Assembly (NCBI RefSeq): GCF_900474295.1
Contig: NZ_UCOB01000003.1
Location: 230,990-294,989, forward strand
DNA: 64,000 bases
Direction of reading: 5' to 3'
Source: Synechococcus sp. UW140
Lineage (GTDB): Bacteria > Cyanobacteriota > Cyanobacteriia > PCC-6307 > Cyanobiaceae
The stretch's first letter is position 1. Every line of letters begins with the position of its first letter. A program made the translations under genes and the position numbers. The notes under the pieces were generated by a model. The model saw only the letters and a program-made list of their open reading frames with translations, was not told where the DNA came from and did not search any database. Positions 17,949 to 26,562 of this stretch are shown here, one piece after another.

Positions 17949-18344
17949 TTATGTATTAGTTGAAGATGACTGCTTCTCTAAAACCTCAGTAAGGCGGGTC
18001 ATCGCAGACGCCAATTGAGCCTGCGGGTCAGGCTGAGAGGCCTCGATGGACTCCTTTTTTCGCTTGGTCACCTCAACAGCCTTAACAAGAATAAAGCAAA
18101 CCAATGCTATGACAATAAAATTAATCAGTGCGACAAGAACCTCTCCTGCTGGCAATTGAGCAAGTGATTCAACATTGGCCTCTTTCAGCGCTGGCTCCAA
18201 GATATTGGTCATCAACAGTGTGACCACAGAATTGACAACCTTGCTAAATGCGCCCGCCATAATCACGGCAATGCCTAAATCAACAACATTTCCCTTGCTG
18301 ATGAAGGCTTGAAAGGCAGATAGAAAGACAGGTACTCGAGGCAC
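17949..18344 (-). CDS. mscL: Large-conductance mechanosensitive channel MscL
   Basis: A 131-residue channel that opens on hypo-osmotic membrane tension. The pattern FISKGNVVDLGIAVIMAGAF is the pore-lining TM1 (with a conserved N-terminal amphipathic segment), VLVALINFIVIALVCFILVK is TM2, and a charged C-terminal helical bundle follows. The start is GTG 18344. This gene marks the left edge of the AT-rich accessory stretch. Confidence 0.93.
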   Translation of the reverse strand: MPRVPVFLSAFQAFISKGNVVDLGIAVIMAGAFSKVVNSVVTLLMTNILEPALKEANVESLAQLPAGEVLVALINFIVIALVCFILVKAVEVTKRKKESIEASQPDPQAQLASAMTRLTEVLEKQSSSTNT

Positions 18345-18565
18345 AGCTAAACAAGAACTCTTGGTCGTTCTAGCTGCTCAGTGGCAACAAGACAACAGAT
18401 GATCTACACGATGCGCTGAGTTCTGCCATCCACTTCCCAACAAAGTAATCGTGAATGCCAACACGAGTGCTGATAGGGCTCAGAACCTTCTCACCAAGCA
18501 CAGGACAGTTGCTCATGCAGTTGAAGATGCCTTGATGAACATTAAATACATGGACGAGGATACAA

Positions 18566-18835
18566 ATGACAACTCTGACTTGCCTTTCGATCGATGAGAC
18601 CAAAATGTTTATCGATACCATGGTTGAAGAAGGACACCCAACGACCACAAAACATCATCACAATCTCGGCAAGGCCGAGATTTGGAATTTCACCCTCTCC
18701 AATGGCGACCACTTTCATCTCTGGGAAAGGAACCGTGCCTTTGAGACAGTCTATTCCTATTACAGAAAAGGAATTGGTTCCAGGCAGTACAAGACTCTAG
18801 AAGCTGCCGTGAAATCAATTAGGGACTTCTTCTAA
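18566..18835 (+). CDS. Small hypothetical protein
   Basis: An 89-residue soluble protein with a His-rich centre (TKHHHNLGKAEIWNF) and an aromatic C-terminal half (FETVYSYYRKGIGSRQYK). The ATG has a GAGGA ribosome-binding site 5 bases upstream, which supports real translation. No family is recognised. It lies between mscL and the left copy of the duplicated ccsA end. Confidence 0.55.
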   Translation: MTTLTCLSIDETKMFIDTMVEEGHPTTTKHHHNLGKAEIWNFTLSNGDHFHLWERNRAFETVYSYYRKGIGSRQYKTLEAAVKSIRDFF

Positions 18836-19192
18836 GAACAGATGATGAACCAGTCGCAAAGTAAACACAGAGGAGTTTCTCAAACGCAACGAGGGGCTCA
18901 AGTGGGTTAACAACATGTGGAACAGTGGAAGAACGTATTGACCGGTCATCCAAAGAACCAGCCATAAACGAAAGGACATGTCGTTACAGGGGTTGTGGGC
19001 TCATTAAAAACATGTTGACAACGCTAGTTTGACTTTATTGGTTGAAGCAAAATGCTGCAACATGGCAGTTTATGAGCAGTAAAATATCACAACCAAAGTC
19101 GTCGTTAAGCTGAGTCGTTTCTGTAGATATCCACCATCAATACATAGAGAACATGAGACAACATAAGCCACTTGTCATTTCATACGGATTAA
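18836..19192. other. Non-coding stretch of 357 bases containing the left ccsA-end copy
   Basis: AT-rich sequence with only very short frames. It contains the 23-base copy of the ccsA 3' end at 18944-18966. Nothing else is recognisable; it may carry remains of older genes. Confidence 0.5.
18944..18966. repeat. Left direct repeat: copy of the ccsA 3' end
   Basis: 22 of 23 bases match 22775-22797, with 19 identical in a row (ATCCAAAGAACCAGCCATA). On the minus strand both copies spell YGWFFG and a stop; here the stop is TGA, in the real ccsA it is TAA. Outside the 23 bases there is no similarity. It looks like an attachment-site duplication at the edge of an inserted segment. Confidence 0.65.
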
Positions 19193-19288
19193 AATGAAAT
19201 CACAGATCACGACATAACAGAGTCACTTCCCAGTGGAGCACAGGAGATTCCACCATTTCTCAGGGTTAAATCTGGCGACTACATAATC

Positions 19289-19474
19289 ATGAAGGTCTCA
19301 GCACAAGTTGCCAAAAAGGAAGTGGATAACTGGTGGATGGGGCATATTATCTTCTGTAAGGGGGGTGCCAGAGACCCAAGGGCCAACACCATGTTCCATG
19401 CATCCAATGTCGATAACGGTGGGATCCACTGGGTTAACGCTGATGAAGTCATCCATATCGTTTGCACTGATTGA
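19289..19474 (+). CDS. DUF3104-family protein with eroded 5' end
   Basis: A 61-residue frame with the DUF3104 core: NWWMGHIIFCKGGARDPRAN and IHWVNADEVIHIV. The family normally begins earlier with a FLxVxxGDxVIV-type strand. That strand (FLRVKSGDYII) is present in the same frame at about 19255-19288 but lies before the first ATG, and the frame is open back to 19193 without ATG, GTG or TTG. Either a rare start codon is used or the start has been lost. Function unknown. Confidence 0.5.
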   Translation: MKVSAQVAKKEVDNWWMGHIIFCKGGARDPRANTMFHASNVDNGGIHWVNADEVIHIVCTD

Positions 19475-19887
19475 GATAAGCCTTTTACGCCAAGAGTGGG
19501 GTTTTTGATTAACTAATGAATAGCAGCAATACTGAAACTGCCTACTGCAGCGGGCATCAGCAAGACAATCAAGGCACTCTTAGTTGACTAGAATCACCAC
19601 ACCTTCTAATCAATGAGCAACATCGAACCCACTCTCATTAACTCACCGCTATCTCTGATGGCGATACTGACATTGAATATGAATTGATTACAGCTGTAAA
19701 TTCATGTCCAGCAAATAATCAAACCTCAAAAGCATGAGGATGTAAGTGGAGTCGTCTTGACTGAAATTATTACGATATTAGTTGTTAGCTTTTATTCTAA
19801 CCATGAAAACTGTTTAGCATTGCCATGAGCAAAGAGCCAGTGTTAAAGGCATAGAATCTGTTTCACTAAATTATTACTATTAGTGGC
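19475..19887. other. Non-coding stretch of 413 bases
   Basis: AT-rich. In one frame at about 19640-19735 a startless fragment reads ISDGDTDIEYELITAV and ends at TGA, which could be the remnant of a surface-protein gene. No promoter, hairpin or RNA gene can be named with confidence. Confidence 0.4.
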
Positions 19888-22461
19888 GTGAACTGGAAAA
19901 ATGAGTATCATTCAAAGCATATAAAACTGCCTCCGATGACTTTTCCATTACAAGCAGGTGGTACTAGTGATGCCAAAGGAGCTGCCATCAGCTTTCTGAG
20001 TGATGGTAGCTCCATTGTTACTGGCTATTTCGGCGGAACAGCGACCTTCGGCAACACCACTCTCACCAGTGCTGGTGGTTATGATGTCTTTATTGCCAAG
20101 CTCGACGCTAATGGCAACTATGTCTGGGTCAAGCAAGCTGGTGGCACTAGCGGGGACAGTGCAGATGGCATTAGCTCCCTGAGTGATGGCAGCTCCATTG
20201 TCACTGGCTATTTCCAGGGAACAGCGACCTTTGGCAGCACCACTCTCACCAGTACTGGTGATAATGATGTCTTTATTGCCAAGCTCGACGCTAATGGCAA
20301 CTACGTCTGGGCCAAGCAAGCTGGTGGCACTAGCAGTGACACAGCAAGAGGCATCAGCTCCCTGAGTGATGGCAGCTCTATAGTCACCGGCGATTTCAGA
20401 GGCTCAGCAAACTTTGGCAGCACTACCCTCACTAGTGCTCAAGATGCTGACGTCTTTATTACCAAGCTCGACGCTAATGGCAACTATGTCTGGGTCACTC
20501 AAGTAGAGGGTGGTAGTGGCTCTGATTTCGCAAGGGACATCAGCTCCCTGAGTGATGGTAGCTCCATTGTTACTGGCAGTTTCGGCGGAACAGCGACCTT
20601 CGGCAGCACCACCCTCACCAGTACTGGAGCCAATAATGTTTATCCCCTTGATGCCTTTATTACCAAGCTCGACGCTAATGGCAACTTTGTCTGGGCCAAG
20701 CAAGCTGGTGGCACTAGCGGGGACTGGTCAGAAGGCATTAGCTCCCTGAGTGATGGCAGTTCCATTGTTACTGGCAATTTCTGGGGAACAGCGACCTTCG
20801 GCAGCACCACTCTCACCAGTGCTGGTAGTGAAGATGTCTTTATTGCCAAGCTCGATGCTAATGGCAACTACGTCTGGGCCAAGCAAGCTGGTGGCACTAG
20901 AAGTGACACAGCAAGAGGCATCAGCTCCCTGAGTGATGGCAGCTCCATTGTCATTGGCAATTTCAATGAAACAGCGTCCTTTGGTAGCACCACTCTCACC
21001 AGTGCTGGAATGGATAAGTTCGAATCGATTGGTGATGGCTTTATTGCCAAGCTCGACGCTAATGGCAACTACGTCTGGGCCAAGCAAGTTGTTGGTACTA
21101 GCGGTGACGACGCATTTGGCGTCAGCTCCCTGAGTAATGGTAGCTCCATTGTCACTGGCTATTTCGAGGGAACAGCGACCTTTGGCAGCACCACCCTCAG
21201 CAGTGCTGGAAAGGATGATGCTGATGTCTTTATTGCCGCGCTTGATTCCAATGGCAATTGGATATCTGCGATCGACACCACAAGACCAACGATTGCCATC
21301 AGCTCTGATGTCTCATCATTAAAAGCAGGCGAAACTGCGACCCTTACATTCATGCTTTCTGAATCATCAAGCGACTTTGTTGCTTCTGATGTGACGACAA
21401 CAGGTGGCGCACTTTCAAGCTTCTCTGGATCTGGCACGACTTACACAGCTATTTTTACGCCAACAGCAGATAGCACCACAAACGGTATGATCTATGTTGC
21501 ATCAAGCAGATTTTCTGATGCTGCAGGTAATACCAACAACGACGGTTCTGATTCAAATAACACCGTCACACTTTCTGTTGACACCACCATTAGCTCCCTC
21601 AATCTCAATGACGACAATACATTTACGGTCTCGACAGGATCAGGTGATGGGCTATGGATCAAACTTACCGTTAAAGCTTCAAAGACCGACTTCCAAAATA
21701 GTCTGATCATTAAAGATCAAGCTGGAAAGTCACTAGCAGCCATTGGTGCCACTCATGGAAATAAGAATCTTGGTAAGCATCAGTTTTTTGTTGCAGAAGG
21801 CTCAACCATTTCCTTTCATCACTTTATGAACAATAAAGTTGTTAATAGTTCACCGCAATTAGGCATCATCAAAAATGATGACGGCACCTTTCAGCTTTCA
21901 CTAAATGATGGATCCAGCCCTAATGATTTGGTCGATGATCTGATTATCGATATCTCCACTTCTACGACCAGCTCCAATCCTGCCGCTACAGCTCTAGCGA
22001 CTGAGCAAGACGGAATTCATGATGCCATTCTCAATTTTGCCTCTATCCCAGAAGCTGGTACGAATGTGAAAATGACAATCGATATTGATTGCGCTTTTGA
22101 TAACACCTTTGCGATGGTCAAGCTCACGCAAGAAAGCGACGGTACCTTTTCTGTTGCTGGAGTAAGCAATACAGCTGGAGACTCTTTTGACTTAGCCGTT
22201 AAGGACAACCTGATCAACCCCGGCGGGAGCATCACCAAGGCCCAAGGCGTAACGCAGAAGACCTTGGAATGGTCTATTTCTTCTACAGAAGCTGGCTATT
22301 ACGCACCCGTAATCATTAATCCCGACGGAGAACTGTTCACCTACGGTTCAAACCATGTCAAAGGCTTTGGCCATAACCATTTTGGTTTTGAAGACACACT
22401 CGCAGGAAGCAATTCTGACTTTGATTACAATGATGTCAGCATTCTTTTTGAAACAGTTTGA
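19888..22461 (+). CDS. Surface/secreted repeat protein: seven-repeat beta-propeller, Ig-like and DUF4114-like domains
   Basis: An 857-residue protein. Residues 15-460 are about seven near-identical 61-67-residue units (core ATFGSTTLTS, FIAKLDANGNYVWAKQ, GISSLSDGSSIV) of the SBBP propeller type. Residues 463-565 form a bacterial Ig-like domain (PTIAISSDVSSLKAGETATL). The C-terminal 70 residues (GYYAPVIINPDGELF, FGFEDTLAGSNSDFDYND) look like a DUF4114-type calcium-binding end. There is no N-terminal signal peptide, so export by a type I system using a C-terminal signal is likely. GTG 19888 is the longest start; ATG 19936 begins directly at the propeller. AT-rich and probably acquired. Confidence 0.8.
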   Translation: MNWKNEYHSKHIKLPPMTFPLQAGGTSDAKGAAISFLSDGSSIVTGYFGGTATFGNTTLTSAGGYDVFIAKLDANGNYVWVKQAGGTSGDSADGISSLSDGSSIVTGYFQGTATFGSTTLTSTGDNDVFIAKLDANGNYVWAKQAGGTSSDTARGISSLSDGSSIVTGDFRGSANFGSTTLTSAQDADVFITKLDANGNYVWVTQVEGGSGSDFARDISSLSDGSSIVTGSFGGTATFGSTTLTSTGANNVYPLDAFITKLDANGNFVWAKQAGGTSGDWSEGISSLSDGSSIVTGNFWGTATFGSTTLTSAGSEDVFIAKLDANGNYVWAKQAGGTRSDTARGISSLSDGSSIVIGNFNETASFGSTTLTSAGMDKFESIGDGFIAKLDANGNYVWAKQVVGTSGDDAFGVSSLSNGSSIVTGYFEGTATFGSTTLSSAGKDDADVFIAALDSNGNWISAIDTTRPTIAISSDVSSLKAGETATLTFMLSESSSDFVASDVTTTGGALSSFSGSGTTYTAIFTPTADSTTNGMIYVASSRFSDAAGNTNNDGSDSNNTVTLSVDTTISSLNLNDDNTFTVSTGSGDGLWIKLTVKASKTDFQNSLIIKDQAGKSLAAIGATHGNKNLGKHQFFVAEGSTISFHHFMNNKVVNSSPQLGIIKNDDGTFQLSLNDGSSPNDLVDDLIIDISTSTTSSNPAATALATEQDGIHDAILNFASIPEAGTNVKMTIDIDCAFDNTFAMVKLTQESDGTFSVAGVSNTAGDSFDLAVKDNLINPGGSITKAQGVTQKTLEWSISSTEAGYYAPVIINPDGELFTYGSNHVKGFGHNHFGFEDTLAGSNSDFDYNDVSILFETV
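20020..21270 (+). repeat. Tandem repeat array, seven units of 183-201 bases
   Basis: The coding repeats of the propeller protein are strongly conserved at DNA level. The basic unit is 183 bases (61 codons). Some units are lengthened, with the extra codons always in the same loop between the SAG/STG turn and the DxFI strand. High DNA identity points to recent duplication or gene conversion. Confidence 0.85.
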
Positions 22462-22776
22462 GCAACACGAGGCAAAGAAAAGACTTTAAGAAGCTTTTTC
22501 AAGGTATAGTTGCTCATAACCTTACAGGCTTAAACTTGATAATTCTCACTCATCCTCCTCCATGAGTAGTATTTATTAAAACAGGGAATGCTTCTAGCCA
22601 CTACTTCTCACTAAAACACTTGAAACACAGTAGACCTCGCCCGAATAGGGGATTAACTATTAGTTCATTAAAAAGATGATTGACAGCCAGAAAGAAAACT
22701 TGCCTTTATCGCAGTTCTTGAAATTTGCCAAATACTCTTTTTAGAGATAACAACTAAATAGCCATCAAAAATCTGG
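22462..22776. other. Non-coding stretch of 315 bases
   Basis: AT-rich DNA between the propeller gene and the ccsA end. A weak A/T-rich inverted repeat around 22480-22500 may end the propeller transcript. Nothing else is seen. Confidence 0.4.
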
Positions 22777-22797
22777 TTATCCAAAGAACCAGCCATA
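22775..22797. repeat. Right direct repeat at the true ccsA 3' end
   Basis: The 3' end of ccsA (YGWFFG plus TAA on the minus strand). It matches 18944-18966 in 22 of 23 bases and forms the right boundary of the candidate islet. Confidence 0.65.
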
Positions 22798-23709
22798 GCT
22801 GTGCAAGCCAATGCCCAAAAGATTGACACCGATGTAACAGACCACAATCACAACCAAGCCAAATGCGGCAACCAGGGCAGGTTTCCTTCCCTGCCAACCA
22901 CGACTAAGGCGCGTATGCAAGTAAGCGGCATACACAAGCCAACAGATCAGGGCCCAGGTTTCCTTAGGATCCCAACTCCACCAACTTCCCCAGGCTTCGT
23001 TCGCCCAAACTGCACCGCTAATGATGCCAATCGTGAGCAACAGAAAACCCACGGTGATGGTGCGGTAGCTGAGGCTGTCAAGCTGTTCACTACGACTGAA
23101 CGCGACCGACTCCAGCTCAAGATCAGCAGAGCCTGTTGCCCCCGCCAGTGCTGCTTTACGAAAGCCTCCACTGCCAATCGAACTACTGCGTAACTCCAGG
23201 GCGTTATCTCGATCAATCAAGAGCACTGCGATCGACAGCAATGATCCAACCAGCAAAGCTGCATAACTGACCATGATCACGCTGACATGCATCACCAGCC
23301 AGCTTGAGCGCAAGGCAGGAACTAATGGAGAAGCCTCCTGGAGTCGATCCGGTAGCGCAAAGCTTGCAAAGGCAACGCAGCCGAGGCCCATGGGAGTGGC
23401 GGCAGCTGCAACGAGCGGCGATGGCCAACTGCGCTCAACAAGAAGCTGCGTGAGGGTGCAGGCCCAGGCGAGAAAACAGAGCGATTCGTAGAGGTTGCTG
23501 ATTGGGAAATGTCCCGATTGCCACCAGCGCAGGACTAACTGAGAGGTGAGCGACAGATTCGCCAGGGCGATCAGCACCCGAACACCAGAGGAGGTTTTGC
23601 CGCTGGAGAGAGCCCAGAACCCCCAGGGGAGAGCCAGCAGCAATAGTGCGAATGCCAAAAGGCCCAATAGCAGGACGGGATCGTCACCAACAACGGACAT
23701 CGGAAACAT
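22777..23709 (-). CDS. ccsA: Cytochrome c biogenesis protein CcsA (system II)
   Basis: A 310-residue multi-pass membrane protein that, with CcsB, delivers and attaches haem to c-type cytochromes such as cyt f and cyt c6 on the lumenal side. The haem-handling WWD motif [18 protein letters not shown] lies near residue 245, with conserved flanking His residues (VMHVSV, YLHTRL, GLHSYGW). Its last codons are duplicated 3.8 kb downstream. Confidence 0.93.
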   Translation of the reverse strand: MFPMSVVGDDPVLLLGLLAFALLLLALPWGFWALSSGKTSSGVRVLIALANLSLTSQLVLRWWQSGHFPISNLYESLCFLAWACTLTQLLVERSWPSPLVAAAATPMGLGCVAFASFALPDRLQEASPLVPALRSSWLVMHVSVIMVSYAALLVGSLLSIAVLLIDRDNALELRSSSIGSGGFRKAALAGATGSADLELESVAFSRSEQLDSLSYRTITVGFLLLTIGIISGAVWANEAWGSWWSWDPKETWALICWLVYAAYLHTRLSRGWQGRKPALVAAFGLVVIVVCYIGVNLLGIGLHSYGWFFG

Positions 23710-23742
23710 GGGATGGCTTGATGAGCAGTTTGAAGGGAAGGG

Positions 23743-24912
23743 TCAGCGACTGGCCTGACGCAGCAGATACCAACCACCAGCAAAGGAAATCAGAACGGGA
23801 GACCACGCAGCGAGAAGGGGAGACAAAGTGCCTTTGACCCCGAGGGAACTGAAACTGAAACTGAGCACGTAATAGACCAGGATCAGAACAACACTGATTC
23901 CAAAGCCCTGGCTGCGGCTGGTGCGGTTATTGGGCTTCGCACCAAGGCTGCTTCCTATCAGCCCAAAGACAAGACAAGCCATCGGCAGAGTGAATTTTTC
24001 CTGAATACGAACTCTCAGCCTGCGTGCCTCTTTTCGATCTCCGGCATCTCGGAGCAGCTGTTCTGCTTCAAAGGCCTCTAACACCGTCATGTTGTTGGCA
24101 TCTTTGGGTAACTTTGCGATCCGTATCGGTGCTGCGCTCAACGGATACAGATAACGATCGAACTGGGCATTGATCGTGCCACCTTCGGGAGTGAGGGTGA
24201 CGCTCTGACCATCAAGAAATTCCCATTTGCCTTCGCGATCATTCCATTTGGCTTCATCAGCCACAAGCATTTGGGTATAGCCAACCCGAGAAAAATCAAG
24301 CACTGTTACCCCCTGCATCCGTCCCTTTCGGAATTCACGGGCATAAAACAGCTGGGCAAGACCGCGGGAACGGTCGGCCTCATCCCCTCCAGCCAGGCGG
24401 CCGAATCTCGAATAGACAATATCTTCTCCTTTTTCCGTAGAGATTGCCTTGCCAAGAGCACGCTGAAGAGTGATCTCAGCCGAGCGATTTGTACGAGGAA
24501 CGATCACATCGTTAAACACGAAGGTGAGGGTGCTCATGACCAGCGCCAATGCCAACGCCGGTGCAACCATCCGTTGAGCGGTGACACCAACACTGCGCAG
24601 AGCCGTCAATTCACTGTTTGCCGACAACCTGCTGTAAGCCAACAACGTGGCCATCAAAGTGGCCATCGGGAAAGAGATGACCAAAAAACTAGGCAAGCGC
24701 AACAACAACACTTGAATAGCGATCAACACTGGCAGACCCGACTCGACGATCTTGCGCACAAGCTCAAACATCACTCCCACCGAGAGGGAGACGACGGTGA
24801 ACGCGGCAATGGCAAACAAGAGAGGACCGATCAATTCAGAGATCAGCCACCGATCCATGAGAGGGATGCGGCGTATGGCTCGAGACAGCCTCTGTTGGAT
24901 GGAATCAATCAC
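23743..24912 (-). CDS. LptF/LptG-family permease (YjgP/YjgQ)
   Basis: A 389-residue inner-membrane protein of the lipopolysaccharide export ABC transporter. Helices flank a large periplasmic domain (about residues 120-290); the conserved start MDRWLISELIGPLLFA and LSANSELTALRSVGVT coupling region are visible. Only one permease is present, as is common in cyanobacteria, where it may act as a homodimer with LptB. It overlaps lptB by 4 bases. Confidence 0.88.
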   Translation of the reverse strand: MIDSIQQRLSRAIRRIPLMDRWLISELIGPLLFAIAAFTVVSLSVGVMFELVRKIVESGLPVLIAIQVLLLRLPSFLVISFPMATLMATLLAYSRLSANSELTALRSVGVTAQRMVAPALALALVMSTLTFVFNDVIVPRTNRSAEITLQRALGKAISTEKGEDIVYSRFGRLAGGDEADRSRGLAQLFYAREFRKGRMQGVTVLDFSRVGYTQMLVADEAKWNDREGKWEFLDGQSVTLTPEGGTINAQFDRYLYPLSAAPIRIAKLPKDANNMTVLEAFEAEQLLRDAGDRKEARRLRVRIQEKFTLPMACLVFGLIGSSLGAKPNNRTSRSQGFGISVVLILVYYVLSFSFSSLGVKGTLSPLLAAWSPVLISFAGGWYLLRQASR

Positions 24913-25637
24913 AACTGGAAGCCTTCCCCGAGATAGTGACGACGCACGAGCGGATCATGGGCCACCTCTTCAGACCGGCCGGACGCCAGAATTGATCCAT
25001 CCGTGAGGATGTAAGCCCGATCTGTGATCGCAAGGGTTTCACGCACATTGTGATCCGTGATCAAAATCCCCATACCTCGCGCCCGAAGCGAGTGAATCAG
25101 GGCTTGTAGATCTGCCACTGCGAGGGGATCCACTCCAGCGAAGGGTTCATCCAGAAGCAGATAACGAGGCCCTTCAAGGCCAACGGCCAAGGCTCGAGCC
25201 ACTTCGGTACGCCGGCGTTCACCTCCGGAAAGCTGATAGCCCTTTCGCTCAAGGAATGGATTGAGATGAAACTCATCGATCAACTGATGTAATCGATCGC
25301 GGCTCTGGGGTTTTGAAAGCCCGCTTTGAGCCAACACAAGTTGGAGATTCTCCCGTACAGACAGAGTGCGGAACACACTTGGCTCCTGAGGGAGATAACC
25401 GATGCCAAGCCTGGCTCGTTCAGGCATCGAAAGCGCTGCAACCGGATGGCCGTCCATCAAGATCTGACCCTGATCAGGCCTCAACAAGCCGATCACAAGG
25501 TTGAAGGTGGTTGTTTTGCCCGCACCGTTAGGGCCAAGCAAACCAATGACCTCACCAGGAGCGAGTCTCATCGACACATCACTGACAAGAGGTCGCCCAC
25601 CGAGGGTCAGCGCCACGCGCTCAAGGGTGAGGCTCAT
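24909..25637 (-). CDS. lptB: LPS export ABC transporter ATPase LptB
   Basis: A 242-residue ABC ATPase. Walker A GPNGAGKTT, signature YQLSGGERRRTEVARAL, Walker B YLLLDEPFAGVDP and the H-loop ITDHNVRETL typical of LptB are all present. It powers extraction of LPS from the inner membrane. It overlaps lptA upstream and lptF downstream by 4 bases each. Confidence 0.94.
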   Translation of the reverse strand: MSLTLERVALTLGGRPLVSDVSMRLAPGEVIGLLGPNGAGKTTTFNLVIGLLRPDQGQILMDGHPVAALSMPERARLGIGYLPQEPSVFRTLSVRENLQLVLAQSGLSKPQSRDRLHQLIDEFHLNPFLERKGYQLSGGERRRTEVARALAVGLEGPRYLLLDEPFAGVDPLAVADLQALIHSLRARGMGILITDHNVRETLAITDRAYILTDGSILASGRSEEVAHDPLVRRHYLGEGFQL

Positions 25638-26176
25638 GGCGTCAGTGGAGTCTGAAGGGTGCTGTCCGATCGGATCACCATCTGCGTGAACACCTGCTGA
25701 CCAGGTGTTGGCTCTGCTTCAGCACGTTCCTCCTCGAGCAGATAAACCACCCGCTCTGCGCGCAACGCATTGCCTCCGTCCTGCGTGACATCGACATCAC
25801 CACTGAGAACAAGCCTGCCTTCACGACTGAAATACTGGGCTTGTCTGGCGGTGGCCACCATTCCCCTGGAGGGATAAACGATTCGAACATTGCCAGCAGC
25901 TGTGACCACGCCGGTGAGGTTGTCGGCACTCTGGCTATCGGACTCGATTGTGATCAGGCCACCAGGAGCATCGCCCGTGGAGGCTGAAGCAGTGGTCTCA
26001 CCAGAACGATCTGACGATTGGGACACCTGCTCAGCATGGGCATCATGCAAAGGCATCAAGGTGATCAGCAGGGCCGCCATGCCCATTCCAAGTGGACGCA
26101 ACACTTCCCTTGGGGGCACTGAGGCAAGCAACTTCGCATCAACGTTGAACTGACGGCAATCTACCGACAACCTCAT
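25634..26176 (-). CDS. lptA: LptA/OstA-like periplasmic LPS-transport protein
   Basis: A 180-residue protein with a hydrophobic signal segment (LGMGMAALLITLMPL, ending DAHA) and an OstA-like beta-jellyroll part: ITIESDSQSADNLTGVVTAAG, then REGRLVLSGDVDVTQDGGN. It would form the periplasmic bridge that passes LPS to the outer membrane. Overlaps of 4 bases with DUF309 upstream and lptB downstream. Confidence 0.85.
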   Translation of the reverse strand: MRLSVDCRQFNVDAKLLASVPPREVLRPLGMGMAALLITLMPLHDAHAEQVSQSSDRSGETTASASTGDAPGGLITIESDSQSADNLTGVVTAAGNVRIVYPSRGMVATARQAQYFSREGRLVLSGDVDVTQDGGNALRAERVVYLLEEERAEAEPTPGQQVFTQMVIRSDSTLQTPLTP

Positions 26177-26562
26177 TGCTGATCGCGCAGAACAGGGACG
26201 GGATACGAAGCGGGATCAAGCCCCTGCTGTAAGGCAGCGAGACGGGAGTGGAGTGTGGAACGGAGATGGTCGAGATCAAGACCGAAGTCAGGAAGAGATC
26301 TGCCCTTGAGGCGACCCAAGCCTTCGCCAAGGAGAATCGTGGCGCCCTTGGTGTTGCCTCTCTCAAGATGCACATGCGCCACGGCCACTTGAATCAAACC
26401 CTGGAGGACGCGGCGCTCAGGGTCTGCCGTTTCATGCCAGAGATCTTCAAAGACGTCATGAGCGGCGTACCACTGTTCTGAATTGAACAGGTGGACCCCC
26501 TCATCAAAACGGGGGTCCGTACGGACCTGGTCCGAAGACGATGAGGGGGGATCGGCGTTCAA
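26173..26562 (-). CDS. DUF309-family protein
   Basis: A 129-residue helical protein with the DUF309 signature FNSEQWYAAHDVFEDLWHE followed by RVLQGLIQVAVAHVHLERGN. Function unknown in the family. The start is TTG 26562, overlapping the typA stop (TTGA). It sits between typA and lptA in a chain of 4-base overlaps, so it is co-translated with them. Confidence 0.85.
   Translation of the reverse strand: MNADPPSSSSDQVRTDPRFDEGVHLFNSEQWYAAHDVFEDLWHETADPERRVLQGLIQVAVAHVHLERGNTKGATILLGEGLGRLKGRSLPDFGLDLDHLRSTLHSRLAALQQGLDPASYPVPVLRDQQ

Larger units (their letters stand above)
18967..22776. mobile_element. Candidate islet between two copies of the ccsA 3' end
   Basis: About 3.8 kb lying between direct repeats of the last six ccsA codons. 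It contains an eroded DUF3104 gene, the propeller protein gene and AT-rich non-coding stretches. It has no integrase, transposase or tRNA. The assignment as an inserted element is inferred from the repeats, the base composition and the accessory gene content. Confidence 0.4.

Noticed and set aside
19948..21437. Many long frames antisense and in other frames across the propeller gene
   Set aside because: They are shadows created by the 183-base coding repeat, whose length is a multiple of three.
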